From: Fulvia fulva
Lineage: Eukaryota > Ascomycota > Dothideomycetes > Mycosphaerellales > Mycosphaerellaceae
Direction of reading: 5' to 3'
Length of the DNA: 64,000 bases
NCBI RefSeq assembly: GCF_020509005.1
Contig: NC_063018.1
Coordinates: 124,001-188,000, forward strand
Positions 23,970 through 34,209 of the stretch are shown here, in pieces. The notes under the pieces are model-generated. The model was given only the letters and a program-made list of their open reading frames with translations, searched no databases and was not told the origin of the DNA. How positions within the stretch are numbered: the stretch's first letter is position 1; each line of letters starts with the position of its first letter. The translations under genes and the position numbers were made by a program.

Positions 23970-24134
23970 GGGCTGTTGGCGCAGTGGTAGCGTATGTAAA
24001 TGGTACTGGCCTTTGCATGAATCACCTAACGAATTCCCAGGCGTCCGCTTTGCACCTCTGATACATCGCCTCGTCGTGATATCACCAGAACCGTAAAATG
24101 CGGAAGGTCGAGGTTTCGATCACCTCATAGTCCA
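23970..24134 (+). tRNA. tRNA-Ala(UGC) split by a 37/38 intron and by a spliceosomal-intron-like insertion in the D-stem
   Basis: Acceptor strands GGGCTGT (23970-23976) and ATAGTCC (24127-24133) pair fully with G-U wobbles, including G3:U70, the alanine identity pair; discriminator A is at 24134. The D-arm is GCGC (23979-23982), loop AGTGGTA, then GC at 23990-23991; its other GC is at 24041-24042, past a 49-bp insertion. The anticodon stem is TCCGC (24044-24048) with GCGGA (24100-24104) and loop TTTGCA plus T, anticodon TGC. A canonical-position intron of 44 nt lies at 24055-24098. The variable loop is AGGTC. The T-arm is GAGGT, TTCGATC, ACCTC; the usual G53:C61 pair is T:A. Removing both insertions gives a 72-nt cloverleaf like yeast tRNA-Ala(UGC), with A-box TGGCGCAGTGG intact. 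Confidence 0.88.
23992..24040 (+). other. 49-bp GT-AG insertion in the tRNA D-stem
   Basis: The insertion begins GTATGT, has CTAAC at 24026-24030 about ten bases before the end, and ends CCCAG. That is the full set of fungal spliceosomal intron signals at a typical fungal intron length. It splits the 3' strand of the D-stem between positions 23 and 24 of the tRNA. Excision restores the stem exactly. It lies after the A-box, so the internal promoter sequence is not broken. One-base slippage of the boundary is possible because 23992 and 24041 are both G. Confidence 0.8.
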
Positions 24135-24136
24135 TC

Positions 24137-24141
24137 TTTTT
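24137..24141 (+). terminator. RNA polymerase III T-run terminator
   Basis: Five T residues start three bases after the tRNA discriminator base, the usual Pol III stop signal and spacing. Confidence 0.85.
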
Positions 24142-24780
24142 GGCGTTTGGTTGTCCAAAGACTGGCCCTCTAGCACGTCTGTAGCGTTCAGGAGAGGTGA
24201 TTGAAGTTTTCATCCAGATTTGGATATAGTAGATGCAGTTTTTGACCAAACGACTCCAAAACCAATGCGCTAGAAAGGCCTTGGTCTGGTTCTTGATGCT
24301 GCAGAGTCTTGTGTCGTTAGCAACGATACTTGCCGAGATATGTGATGTCGAAATGAAGACGTATGGTACGGTATTGTAGTTTCTTGGGCTGCAGATTCGG
24401 TGAAGACCCTTGGCAAGCTTCTGCGTCCGGTCCTCTCACTCTGCAATGCGTGATTTTGCTACTATCCACACTGGAAGCTCACCACGAGACTTGATGAGAC
24501 TGTGTAGAACCGGTGGTGAAGACACTGGCTGATACTGCCCGAAAGACTGACCGACGCAGACCAGGGCCAGAGCTGAATATCGTGGGCATACTGTTTGACT
24601 TCTCCGATCCAGTATCCGGCGGCATCATCAGGCTCACATGATTCCAGAGTACTCGTGAAAGCAGAGGTCAATGCGAATGCGGACTTGACAGCCAAATGAC
24701 CAAGTGAGGTTTTTCCGACTCTCGGCACATACCGATCTCATCAAGCATAAACACAACGTCACCTCCTGACCACCAGCACA
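24142..24780. other. Intergenic region between the tRNA and AAR2
   Basis: About 640 bp. An 88-codon minus-strand frame at 24462-24728 contains VGKTSLG, which looks P-loop-like, but no complete motif or family surrounds it. Nothing else is seen. Confidence 0.45.
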
Positions 24781-26160
24781 ATGGAAACCGCGAACTCGCC
24801 CGCACTACTCCTGCTCGATCTACCGAAGTCAGCACTCGCAGGAATCGACTTACTCGCCTTCACCGTCACACCACGCTTCCACGGCGTCAAGGATCTGCCA
24901 CCAGGGTTTCACTTTGCCTTCGCAGGCACGACCAGCGCATTCTCGGAAAGACATGGACTGTGGTTCCGGATACCCAGCAAAGCAGAATCTCGAGACACGC
25001 CACTATTCGTCACGAAATGGGACGTCTCCACGGAAGCATTGAAAGCCGAGACTGACGATGCCGAGCGACTTCGGTGGCGGGCGAACCTGGGCAGCATATG
25101 GCGGGAAGGGTTGACACCATATCGACAGACGACATCGAAGACGGCTGCAGCTGATGACGACGATGAGGAAGAAGAGCTCAACGACTGGCCGACCTTGACT
25201 TCCGCCATTACTGGAGCACTGCTGTCCAGAATCACAGGTGGCGACCCGACCCGATGGTACCTCACATCAGCAAGCTCAGCCAAGCGCGACCTCGAAGACA
25301 TACCCGGACTGGATGAGCACGATCTGAAGGAGCTACAAGGAGATAAGGACCTCTGCCTACTACTGATCGACCTCAAACAAACATGGCGGGAAGGAGCGAC
25401 AGGACGCGAGCGCACCCAGGCAGCACAAGATCGCTCTTGGGCGCTGGAGAACATCAAGAAATATCACTGCGCCGATGGAGATATCAAGGAAATCATTGGC
25501 GAGCTACAGTTCTGCTTCCTGATGATACTTACTATCAACAACTTCTCCTGCCTTGAGCAGTGGCGGCGCATATTGACCTTGATCTTCACATGCCGATCTG
25601 CAGTCTCCGAAAACTCCGACTTCTTCATCAACGCCATCTCCGCCTTGCGCCTCCAACTTCAGCACTGCAAAGATGCAGAAGGAGGCTTGATCGATCTGGC
25701 TGATGAGAGTGGGTCACTGCTCAAGGATCTCCTCGTTCGCTTCCGCAAAGGTCTGGAGGGCATGACTGGCACAGGAGTATCTGACGTGGTCGACGAGCTG
25801 GATGATCTCGAAGACTATCTCAGACAAGATCACGGCTGGCAGTTCGGCGGAGACTTTGCTCGGTCAGGTGTGCTCGAGCTGGAAGATGGCGAGCAAGTGC
25901 AGATGGAAAGCACAGCTTTTGACGAAGATGATGAGACTGGCGAGTTTGCTCCACAGATGGTGGATCTGACTCCCGAGCAGGCACGATTGCTGGGCATCAC
26001 ACCGGAAGACACCCGCGATCTAGGAGCTAGCTTGAGCAAAGCCTCAATACAGGACAAAGTCGCTGACGTGGTGCAGGATAGTGGCGATGAGGAGGAAACC
26101 GACGACAGCAGTGGAGAAGAGGATATGCAGGACCTCGATGAGATGGCTTCTCGCTTCTGA
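24781..26160 (+). CDS. AAR2: AAR2 splicing factor (U5 snRNP assembly)
   Basis: A single exon of 459 residues. Aar2 binds Prp8 in cytoplasmic U5 snRNP precursors and is replaced by Brr2 in the nucleus. Family blocks are clear: the N-terminal beta domain (LLLLDLPKSALAGIDLLAF; VKDLPPGFHFAFAG) and the C-terminal helical repeat (ELQFCFLMILTINNFSCLEQW, then RILTLIFTCRSAVSENSDFF). Residues 120-130 form an acidic insert. The last 90 residues are acidic and low complexity (GDEEETDDSSGEEDMQDLDE), as in other filamentous fungi. The start follows CACA, a good fungal context. No defect is visible. Confidence 0.9.
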   Translation: METANSPALLLLDLPKSALAGIDLLAFTVTPRFHGVKDLPPGFHFAFAGTTSAFSERHGLWFRIPSKAESRDTPLFVTKWDVSTEALKAETDDAERLRWRANLGSIWREGLTPYRQTTSKTAAADDDDEEEELNDWPTLTSAITGALLSRITGGDPTRWYLTSASSAKRDLEDIPGLDEHDLKELQGDKDLCLLLIDLKQTWREGATGRERTQAAQDRSWALENIKKYHCADGDIKEIIGELQFCFLMILTINNFSCLEQWRRILTLIFTCRSAVSENSDFFINAISALRLQLQHCKDAEGGLIDLADESGSLLKDLLVRFRKGLEGMTGTGVSDVVDELDDLEDYLRQDHGWQFGGDFARSGVLELEDGEQVQMESTAFDEDDETGEFAPQMVDLTPEQARLLGITPEDTRDLGASLSKASIQDKVADVVQDSGDEEETDDSSGEEDMQDLDEMASRF

Positions 26161-26576
26161 TTCTCGACGCTACTTATAACATTACATCCTCTGCAAACTC
26201 TGGCACTGGTCTATCCGAACACGGAGTCCTTCCTTCAGAGCCCGGGCATACCCTTCTATGAGCACCGTTCCAGCAGCCACGCAATGGTTCAATAGCAGAT
26301 CACTTGCTTCAGCACTTTCAAGGCTCTCAGACCCCCCTTCAAAATGGACAGAGCATTTCGAACATCTTTGGCACTATCGGTCTTCACCGAAATGGATTTC
26401 ACCTCGACATACCTGACACTAAGTCCTATACTGAAGCATGGAGGTAGTGGCTGCCTAAATGCGCTTTTAAAGGCCGGATCCTATCTGAGTCGCCGTACAG
26501 TGTGAGGCGCAAGTACTGAAAGGCGTAGTAGACGCTGATATAGCCGGGTATGTTTGGCATAAATCCAACTGGGACG
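26161..26576. other. Intergenic region after AAR2
   Basis: About 415 bp with no supported gene or repeat. Confidence 0.4.
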
Positions 26577-27260
26577 TCAAGTGTCATGCCTGATCTTTCG
26601 GAATATGCGATTTTGGCGATACCACGGGTGCAACGGCTCACATCGAACTTGAAATAATCGTCTTAAGCTTTCCATAAGGACACCAACGCGGCGGCATGTC
26701 TGTAAACTTCGAGCAGAAGTTCGTCGGGGAAACTGAGTAGCTTTGGCATTCTTCGTCTTGTCGACTTCGCGGCCCTGGGTAAGGCGTCTGCCTCGTGCTG
26801 GACGACACCGTTGCGAAAGAGCTAAACTGTGGATGTGAGAAGCTTCCAAGAGCAAACCCAGCCTCTCAAACACGAGACCAATGCTGATGTCGACGTTTCT
26901 GGCTGCCAAAAACAGAACCTGCGACCCTCGCGAAAACATTCCTAAGCTCCTTACATCTATTTCCTTGCCGTGTGCAAATTCGACTTCCCCCTTCACAAGC
27001 ACTCTCGCCTGGAGCTTCGTGATCCTGCCAAATCACTCTCCTGCGCCTGCTCCTGTCGTACAAGGAGTGGGTTCAGTTAGTAGTCGCGCACGATCAGCTC
27101 AGGCAGCTGCGCAGCAGCATGAGCACTCACGATGGACGAGGGTAAGCACGAGATGCGCGACAGCTTCAAAGTTCTCGAATGCGCAGACGCCATTGCACAT
27201 AAGCGCAACATCCATCGATAACCAACCCGAACCACCTCCAAGCTCTGCATCTTGAGACAT
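26577..27260 (-). pseudogene. Possible degraded two-exon gene of unknown family
   Basis: On the minus strand, ATG at 27260 opens a 43-residue frame (MSQDAELGGGSGWLSMDVAL...LVLTLVH). It ends at a good intron: GTGAGT donor next to 27131, CTAAC branch and ACAG acceptor near 27059. Beyond it a protein-like frame runs for about 60 residues (VKGEVEFAHGKEIDVRSLGM; ISIGLVFERLGLLLEA) before turning low quality. In the phase set by the splice, a TGA interrupts it just after the acceptor. Either the gene is broken, the acceptor is elsewhere, or the exons are unrelated. I recognise no domain. Confidence 0.3.
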
Positions 27261-27438
27261 CGTTAGTCTAGACGACGCCAGCAGCATTACCAACGCAGAT
27301 TATCCCAGCAGCAATTGCTCTTCCAGCAACGACAGTACGTTTCGCAAGCAACAACTCATTCCCGCAGGTTGTTTTCCCCCGAGCTTCAACCATACAGCAC
27401 GCAACTGCCGTGAAGCGGCTACCAGCAGTACGCACGAG

Positions 27439-28344
27439 ATGGCAAATACGAGCAGCGCGCTCCCAAGCTGGGCGGCAATAGTCGCTAGTCGCGCTCGAGT
27501 CGTGCCGCTCATCGACACTCAAGTGCCTGCGTCCGTGGGCCAAGCCATCGCTCCACAAGCCCAAGTCGCGCAACCCAGCGACAATCCTGCGTCTGCGTCC
27601 GTGGGCCAAGCCATCGCTCCAAAAGCCCAGGTCGCGCACCCCACCGACAGTCCTGCGTCTGCGTCGGAAGAGGATGAAGTGTCGGAGCGGGTAACACAGA
27701 ATCTGAGCAGCGACACCGCAACCGTGGGCGAAACCACCACCCCACAGGCTCAAGTCATGCAGTCCATCAACAGTACTCAAACTGCATTCATCACCGCGAA
27801 TTGGAATAAGCCCGCACAATCCGCGGAATTGTTAAGGCGCTACCCGGATTATAAGGTCCCCGCATCTGCATTCAGGACGGAGGATGAGCTCGCAGCTCAA
27901 GAAGCGAAGTTGTCAGGGCGATGCCCGGATGATCAGGTCCCCGACGATCTGATATACAAGTACAGATGCACTGTCCGCAGCCTGATTGTCCATCAGATAG
28001 CTCGACAGCTCGTCAGTCCGGACGCATTGCGACAGACTCTGTGCCATCTCCGGTTGGAGGACATGCAATGTCTGCGGCACGTATCGACACAGTGGCGAGA
28101 AGCGCTGAGAGTCATCTACGAGGAGAGGTACTCCTACTGGAAATCGTCGGCGACATGGCAGGTAAAGGTTACAAAGTGGAACTGTCGTGGAGATTGTCAT
28201 TATTGCCAGATTCTGGAACCTTCCAGTGTGGTTGCAGATGCTGAGAGTGTGAGAGAAAGTGCAGATACACCGCAGCTGGGAGAGACCGCTGGTGCAAATA
28301 TCAAGAGTGTGAGAGATGGTGCCGATACACCACAGCAGGAATAG
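27439..28344 (+). CDS. Hypothetical protein with tandem repeats and an F-box-like segment
   Basis: An intronless frame of 301 residues. The N-terminal third has two near-perfect copies of a 22-residue unit (SVGQAIAPQAQVAQPSDNPA) and a third diverged copy (TVGETTTPQAQVMQSINS). A middle region has two similar short pieces (AELLRRYPDYKVPASAF and AKLSGRCPDDQVPDDL). Residues about 190-235 (SPDALRQTLCHLRLEDMQCL, then RHVSTQWREALRVI) match the pattern of an F-box: a Pro near the start, hydrophobic spacing and VS-x-x-WR. A Cys/His cluster CRGDCHYC follows. If the F-box reading holds, it would recruit a substrate to an SCF ubiquitin ligase. The tail repeats SVRxxADTPQ twice. Confidence 0.5.
   Translation: MANTSSALPSWAAIVASRARVVPLIDTQVPASVGQAIAPQAQVAQPSDNPASASVGQAIAPKAQVAHPTDSPASASEEDEVSERVTQNLSSDTATVGETTTPQAQVMQSINSTQTAFITANWNKPAQSAELLRRYPDYKVPASAFRTEDELAAQEAKLSGRCPDDQVPDDLIYKYRCTVRSLIVHQIARQLVSPDALRQTLCHLRLEDMQCLRHVSTQWREALRVIYEERYSYWKSSATWQVKVTKWNCRGDCHYCQILEPSSVVADAESVRESADTPQLGETAGANIKSVRDGADTPQQE
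27531..27662 (+). repeat. Two tandem 66-bp coding repeats
   Basis: The sequence GTCCGTGGGCCAAGCCATCG starts at 27531 and again at 27597, and the 66-bp units differ at only a few positions. The period is a multiple of three and stays in the frame of the surrounding gene. Confidence 0.9.
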
Positions 28345-28949
28345 ACTTCTGGTGAGCCTGCGTTCGTTGGACGGAGGACTGTTAGATTGGGCGGCAGTGT
28401 TATTTTCGAGAGGGTTCCGGCTGAGAACGTGGGTCGATAGTATATGTTCGGCGACAATGTTGCCAGTGTCGTATCAGTTCCTTTGAGGAAGGGTCGGAGG
28501 ATCCAAAGAAGAGCTTGAGGCGTATGCCAGAATCCGCCACGATGTCGGATGTTCGTTAGTTGCCCTCGCTAGATGTTGTGCAACGGGCTGTCAATACAAT
28601 GCATCCCTATTAGCCCTGTGTCTCGCAGTTAAGTCTCTGGCTCGCTAGAATTGTCGGCTTTGTCATGGCGCCATCCTGCGCTTCGGCGCCGAACGGCGAT
28701 ATCTGAGACCACAATGCTGTATAATTGACCCTGTGGCACGACTGCTTTGTCAGATGAGCACTTTGTCGGCATGTGACTGCGCAATGCCCTGTAAGCTTGC
28801 TTTGCAATGGGTTGTTGGTATTCCTGCATATAAAGTCATAAGAAGCTCCCTGGTAAGCACAAGGGCTCGGTATCAAGTAATTACATTGTGTAGAGCCTGC
28901 AACCGTAACCCACCACACAAGCCTCCAGTGCAATCGTTTATTACCGAAG
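28345..28949. other. Intergenic region upstream of the GST gene
   Basis: About 600 bp with no supported gene or repeat. The last 100 bp likely hold the GST promoter. Confidence 0.4.
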
Positions 28950-29802
28950 ATGTCGTCCGTCAAGCCGATCAAGCTCTATGGCCATGCTGCTGGTCCAAAT
29001 CCGACGAAGGTTGTTATCGTCCTCGAAGAGCTGAACATTCCGTATGAGATCGACTACCTCGACTTCAGCAAGATTAAATAGGAGCCATATATCAGCGTCA
29101 ACCCAAACGGTCGTGTGCCAGCGATCGAGGACCCAAACACTGGTATCACTCTTTGGGAAGTTCGTAATGCAAACCTGTTGAGAGACTATCCCCGCTTACC
29201 TATGATGTGACAGTCCGGTGCCATCGTTGAATACTTGGTCGAGACCTACGACAAAGATCATGCCATCTCGTATGGCAGTCCTCCAGAGAAGTGGTCGCAA
29301 AAGCAATGGACGCATTTCCAGATGAGCGGCCAAGGTACATGGCGAATGACAAACAATACCATCTTGCTGGGATGCCACTGACTAATGCTTCTTCCCTTTG
29401 CAGGTCCATACTTCGGGCAGTTGGTCTGGTTCAAATTCGTAGGTGTTTCATTTCGACTGAGTAACACAACCACTGACGAGGGCAATCCAGTACCAGTCCG
29501 AGAAGAATCTCACGAGCGTGATCGATCGCTACAAGACTGAGCTCAGGCGTGTCATCAGCGTGCTTGACTTGCACCTCTCCAAGACAGGAAAGCCATATCT
29601 GGTGGGCGACAAGGTGACCTTCGCAGACCTGATGTTCATTCCTTGGAACTTGGGCGCGGAGCGGTTCATGGATGATTCATTCCCAGAAGAATGGCAGAAG
29701 AAATATCCAAAGGCATGGGACTGGCACCAGCGACTGACATCCCGTGCGAGCGTCAAGAAGGCTCTTGAGATCCAAGCCAAGGCCAAGGCAGAGGGCAAGT
29801 AG
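28950..29802 (+). pseudogene. Glutathione S-transferase (Ure2-like) with an in-frame TAG
   Basis: Four exons (28950-29159, 29214-29334, 29404-29438, 29491-29802) keep phase and would encode 225 residues. The family conjugates glutathione to electrophiles or reduces peroxides in the cytosol. The thioredoxin-like domain reads KPIKLYGHAAGPNPTKVVIV, NPNGRVPAIEDPN and SGAIVEYLVETYD. The helical domain carries GDKVTFADLMFIPWN, the conserved N-capping box. Codon 44 is TAG (29079-29081) within DFSKIK-stop-EPYISVNP, where relatives have a coding residue. All other exons and splice sites look intact, so the lesion is recent, a sequencing error, or read through. An in-frame restart downstream is not obvious. 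Confidence 0.82.
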
Positions 29803-30980
29803 TCGGTCATCATCCACGAGCTCTCGGCCGCCGTCCGTGAGCTCTCGGTGGGCAACGCTGGCAATCATAATGGCGGATGGCGGCTGGCATTCTGCTGATG
29901 CTCTGCCTCAGTATATAATGTCAATGAGCACGACTCGGGACCGAAAGGTAATCTTGGGGTGATATTTTGGGAGACAAGGATGTCGACAGTTGAAACCAGA
30001 TGCAAAAGCTTGCGGTCCCAGAAGAGCCTCGCTTCCTGTGCACGGCTCACAACGCGCCCCCCTCTCAACGCGACTCGTCCTTCCGCTCATCGTCGTCAAC
30101 TTTCTTTTGTCCACCACCACCACCACCACCACCACCGCCACCACCATCACCAACGCCGCCGTCACGTCCAACATGTCGGTACCACCATGTCTTGTGAAAT
30201 GTAGACTCCAGACGCGATACAAATTCCTCGAAACAGTGCCTGGAGCGTTCTATCGTATCGTCATCGACCTGATTCACGTCAAGGTTGCTTGCGACAAGAA
30301 GACTTTACCAGGCCTCAGATAACACTCCGCTGTCGCAGGTGCCGTCCCTCTGGGTCCTTTGCAATAGCGTTGATAGTCAAGGAAATCATGGCTTTGCTCG
30401 CAATGCCAGATGAGGATGCTACCAGCGGCACCGAGTCATTCGTGGAACACCTGGCGCGTGAGATCAAGCAAAAGCTTAAGACCGTGCAGTATTGTATACA
30501 GGGATCGGCACACGGGCAGAAGAGTTCGCACCTATCCAGGAACACCATATGGCGTCCCGCATCAGACATGGTTGCCGACGAATATGTCGACCAGTCTCGA
30601 TCGGCTGCTGACCCGAGTATGCACTATCGCCTGGGATGTTCGATGCCAGTCGTACAGCAGTCTGAGCTTCGTGCATCCTCCTGCGAACTTCAGACTTTTG
30701 GACGACGCCGTTCCACGTGAAGACTCGCAGATATAGGATCGTTTCTGCAGAAGCTTTGTGTCATACAGGGAAGCCGCAGAGACATGCTACTCATTGCTAC
30801 CATTTCCTGTGGCAACGATAGAGGCAATTTCCGTCAGTGGCATTGAGCGTACGCAAGAGTTATTGGTATGGTCATGGTCGCCGTTCCATAAGAGCCTCGC
30901 TGCCCTTGCAGGTAAGGTTTGTGCTCCCGGCCGACTCTCGTTCTCTTTTTGGTCTGCGCAAGTTTGCGCGCGTTTTTAGA
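29803..30980. other. Intergenic region with a CCA-rich tract
   Basis: About 1.2 kb. An imperfect (CCA)n tract lies at about 30111-30152. A 143-codon plus-strand frame at 30289-30720 has a partly protein-like start (EIMALLAMPDEDATSGTESF) but no known motif, and I do not call it. The right end holds the laccase promoter. Confidence 0.45.
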
Positions 30981-32984
30981 ATGGCTGGCCTGCTCTCTCT
31001 TCTGCTTGGTGCTACGAAATTGATCCCTGGGCTTTCGCAAGGCTTTACTAATGGTGAGCACCACTGCTAGCTTGTGGCAGTACACCGCTAACGTCAGATG
31101 CACTAGGACAGAGCCAATGGGGTACAATTGGTCAGCCATCTCTACCACCATACCTTGGAAACAACGTAGGTGGCATACGTGACCGAAGCAGACATGATCT
31201 AACGCTTCGCAGCCTGGCTATGAAGTCTCTCCTGTACAGCCCTCTTACCCTGGACCAGCTCCTGGCCAACCACCCCAAGGTCCCAATGGGGGTCCACCAC
31301 CGGTCATGCCCGACACCGGCGAGGTGCGCCGATACGACTGGACGGTGCACCGCCAAGTAATGGCACCTGACGGCGTTGTGAAAGAAGGCATTTTCGTCAA
31401 TGGCCAATATCCGGGCCCTCTACTTGAGGCAAACTGGGGTGATTGGATCGAAGTGACTGTACGGAACGGGCTCGAGGACGAAGGCACTACAATCCATTGG
31501 CATGGTCTGCTGCAGAAAGAGACGCCATGGTACGATGGTGTTCCTGGTGCATCCCAATGCCCGATCGCACCTGGCAAGACCTTCACCTACCGCTTCCGCG
31601 CCGACTCGTTTGGTACATCGTGGTGGCATGCTCACTACTCAGCTCAATACTCGGATGGCGTCTTCGGACCAATGATCATCTACGGACCTAACCACGTCAA
31701 GTACGATATCGATGTCGGTCCAGTCATGATCAACGACTACTACCATGATACCTATGTGGAGAATCTCAAAGAGTCGCTCGGGCAGCGAGTCACGCCACGC
31801 TCAGACAACAATTTGATCAACGGCAAAATGAACTTTGACTGTTCGCAAGCAACCAATGGTCAGAAATGCACACCAAACGCAGGCGTCTCCAAGTTCAAAT
31901 TCAAGTCGGGCAAGAAACACCGCCTGCGCCTCATCAACAGCGGTGCCGAAGGTATCCAGAGGTTCACAATCGACGAACACAAGATGACCGTTATCGCCAA
32001 CGACTTCGTCCCAGTCAAGCCTTACCAAGTCTCCTGGGTCACACTCGGCGTCGGCCAACGTACAGACATCATCGTCGAAGGCACCGGGAAATCCAACGGC
32101 GTCTACTGGATGCGCACCGAGATCAGCCAGTTCTGCAGCTTCCCCAACCAGCCGTACGCCCTGGCCGCAATTTACTACGAGCGCGCCAGCACCAATGCGG
32201 TACCTCAATCCAAAGCCACGCCCGTCCAGGACAACGACTGCAGCAACGACGCCCTCGACCTAACCGAGCCCTTCTACCAATACGACCGTCCCTCCGAACC
32301 CTCCATCACAACCCGCATCGACATGACCAACATCCAAAACGCCACCGGCCAGTTCGTCTGGGTCATGAACAACTCCTCCTTCCGCGCCGACTGGGATTCC
32401 CCCATCCTTCTCTCCGCCGCCCAGGGCAAGTCCCAATTCCCAACACAACAAAACGTCTACCGCTACTCCCGCGTCAACGAACGACAGACAATCCGCCTCA
32501 TCCTCCACTCGATCGCTGCCCCGCTCCCGCACCCTATACACCTCCACGGCCATGACTTTTGGGTTCTGGCTGAGGGGTATGGTGAGTGGGATGGAAGTAT
32601 CGTACGGCCGAGCAATCCGCAACGGAGGGATGTACATCTGATGGATAAGGCGCTACCGCCGACGGGAGGAACCGTCGCGACTTCCGGGGGCCCGCCGGGA
32701 ACGCCGTATTTCATCGTGATCGAGCTTGAGGCGGATAATCCGGGCGTGTGGCCGATGCATTGCCATATTGCGTGGCATTTGAGTGGAGGGATGTATATCA
32801 ATGTGCTGGTAAGTTTTGACGTAAGGTCATATGGGATGGCAGGGACTAATGATGTTTGCAGGAACGACCGGAGGATATTCAACGGGAGAGGCAGACGATC
32901 GAGTCCGTCGCGGCGCAGACTTGTCCGGATTGGAAGGCGTATAGCTCGAGGAATAATGTGCCTCAGATTGATGCTGGTACCTAA
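30981..32984 (+). CDS. Laccase-type multicopper oxidase, secreted
   Basis: Exons 30981-31053, 31098-31165, 31213-32808 and 32862-32984 join in phase to 619 residues. Multicopper oxidases oxidise phenols and similar substrates while reducing oxygen to water. A signal peptide (MAGLLSLLLGATKLIPGLSQ) precedes a Pro/Gly-rich linker encoded by exons 2 and 3. Copper-ligand motifs are complete: HWHG (about 142), WWHAHYS (about 184), HPIHLHGHDF (about 487) and HCHIAWHLSGG (about 563). The His-Cys-His motif supplies the type 1 and type 3 sites. Family assignment beyond ascomycete laccase is uncertain; melanin or lignin-related roles are possible. No chain defect is visible. Confidence 0.92.
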
Positions 32985-33176
32985 GCTTCATGTTTAGCAG
33001 ATAGTAGACAGGCGGCATGAGCAGTCTAGATTTCGTATTCTTTTGCAGGCGAGTTGTGTTTGTATGCGATCATGTAGTTCACTGAGTACATAACCAGTAT
33101 GTGTCTCACTGCCCGTCCATACTGTTCTATCGGACGGACTTTCATACTCAATGCTACGCTGCTGCCCCTCATTGCC

Positions 33177-34209
33177 TTACTCGCCACTTGGCCCAGGCAA
33201 AACAGTCCCAAACGCAGGCGCCTGCCCAAAGTTCGGCGACCCATCTGCATTGAAGTCCACAACTCTCGCGTTCGAATACCTGTTCGCACCACAATTGCCA
33301 TTCGCACCCGGTGTGGAATGATATACATTCCAAATCTGACTCTCATCCGGACTAAGGAAGAAAGAATTGTGCCCAGTACCAAATTGTCCATTTGCCGAGG
33401 AAAACACAGGCCCTGTCTTCTCCCAGCTGCTCGCCTCAGTAGGATCACCACTGATGTACGTCAACAGCCCCAGAGCATATGACGGGGTCCAGCAGTACGA
33501 TGCAGAGAAGGTAAGGTACGTGTTCCCACCGTGGTACATCGCGGCTGGACCTTCGTTGACATCAATGTCGTTCACACCCTGAGTCTCCCAGTCTTCTTCA
33601 GGGCTACTGAGGAGCTTCGCGGCGCCGATGGAGGTTGCGGAGGTGAGAGGAGCGATGTAGAGACTTTGCTTGCCGTTGGGCTGGAAGCCTGAGTAGACGA
33701 AATAGTTTTGGTCTGGGAAGCGGAGGATTGTGCCATCGATGGCCCAGCCGTCGGTGTTGATTTGGCCGGCGTAGGAGTAGGCGTCCCAGGGTGAGTTGCC
33801 GCCTCTGACTACGTGAGAACGCTGCTCGCCTAGGGGGTTTGGGCCGGCGGAGTAGTAGATGTGCCAGCTGGGACGGTTAGTCTTTGTTCGTGACTGATGT
33901 ATTGGGTTGTACGTACGCGCCCTCGATGTAATGCATCTCTGGTGCCCACACATTGCAGCATCGTGAAGGAGTTGTGTCGACCCAGACCTGCTTCGTCTCG
34001 CCGTCCTTTAGTCCTTCGAGCGTTGTGGCTCTTGTCATCGAGAGGTCCCCGAAGTTCGTCGACATGAAGTAGTAGAAGCCTTCATGATACACGATATTTG
34101 GGTCGCCTCCATTGTTAGTCCTCAGAGGATTGGAGTATGAAGCACCGTAAGCCCAGCTAAACAAGGACGGCACAATGGCCAGAGCAGATGAGAATGCGCT
34201 GAACTTCAT
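33177..34209 (-). CDS. Glycoside hydrolase family 43, secreted
   Basis: Two exons (34209-33917 and 33867-33177; intron 33868-33916 with GTACGT, CTAAC and CAG) encode 327 residues. A signal peptide covers about residues 1-22 (MKFSAFSSALAIVPSLFSWA). The five-bladed propeller family has three catalytic acids, seen as D36 in GGDPNIVYH, D142 in GWAIDGTIL and E203 in VNEGPAAMYH, with spacing as expected. GH43 enzymes act on arabinan, xylan or their side chains; I cannot tell which here. The gene is divergent from a sugar transporter 760 bp away and tail-to-tail with the laccase, a context that suggests plant-polysaccharide use. Confidence 0.92.

Noticed and set aside
24462..24728. Minus-strand frame with VGKTSLG, suggestive of a P-loop
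   Set aside because: The preceding glycine spacing of a Walker A motif is absent and the rest is not ATPase-like.
29990..30322. Thr/Pro/His-rich frames over the CCA tract
   Set aside because: Low-complexity translation of a repeat; no start context or homologous domain.
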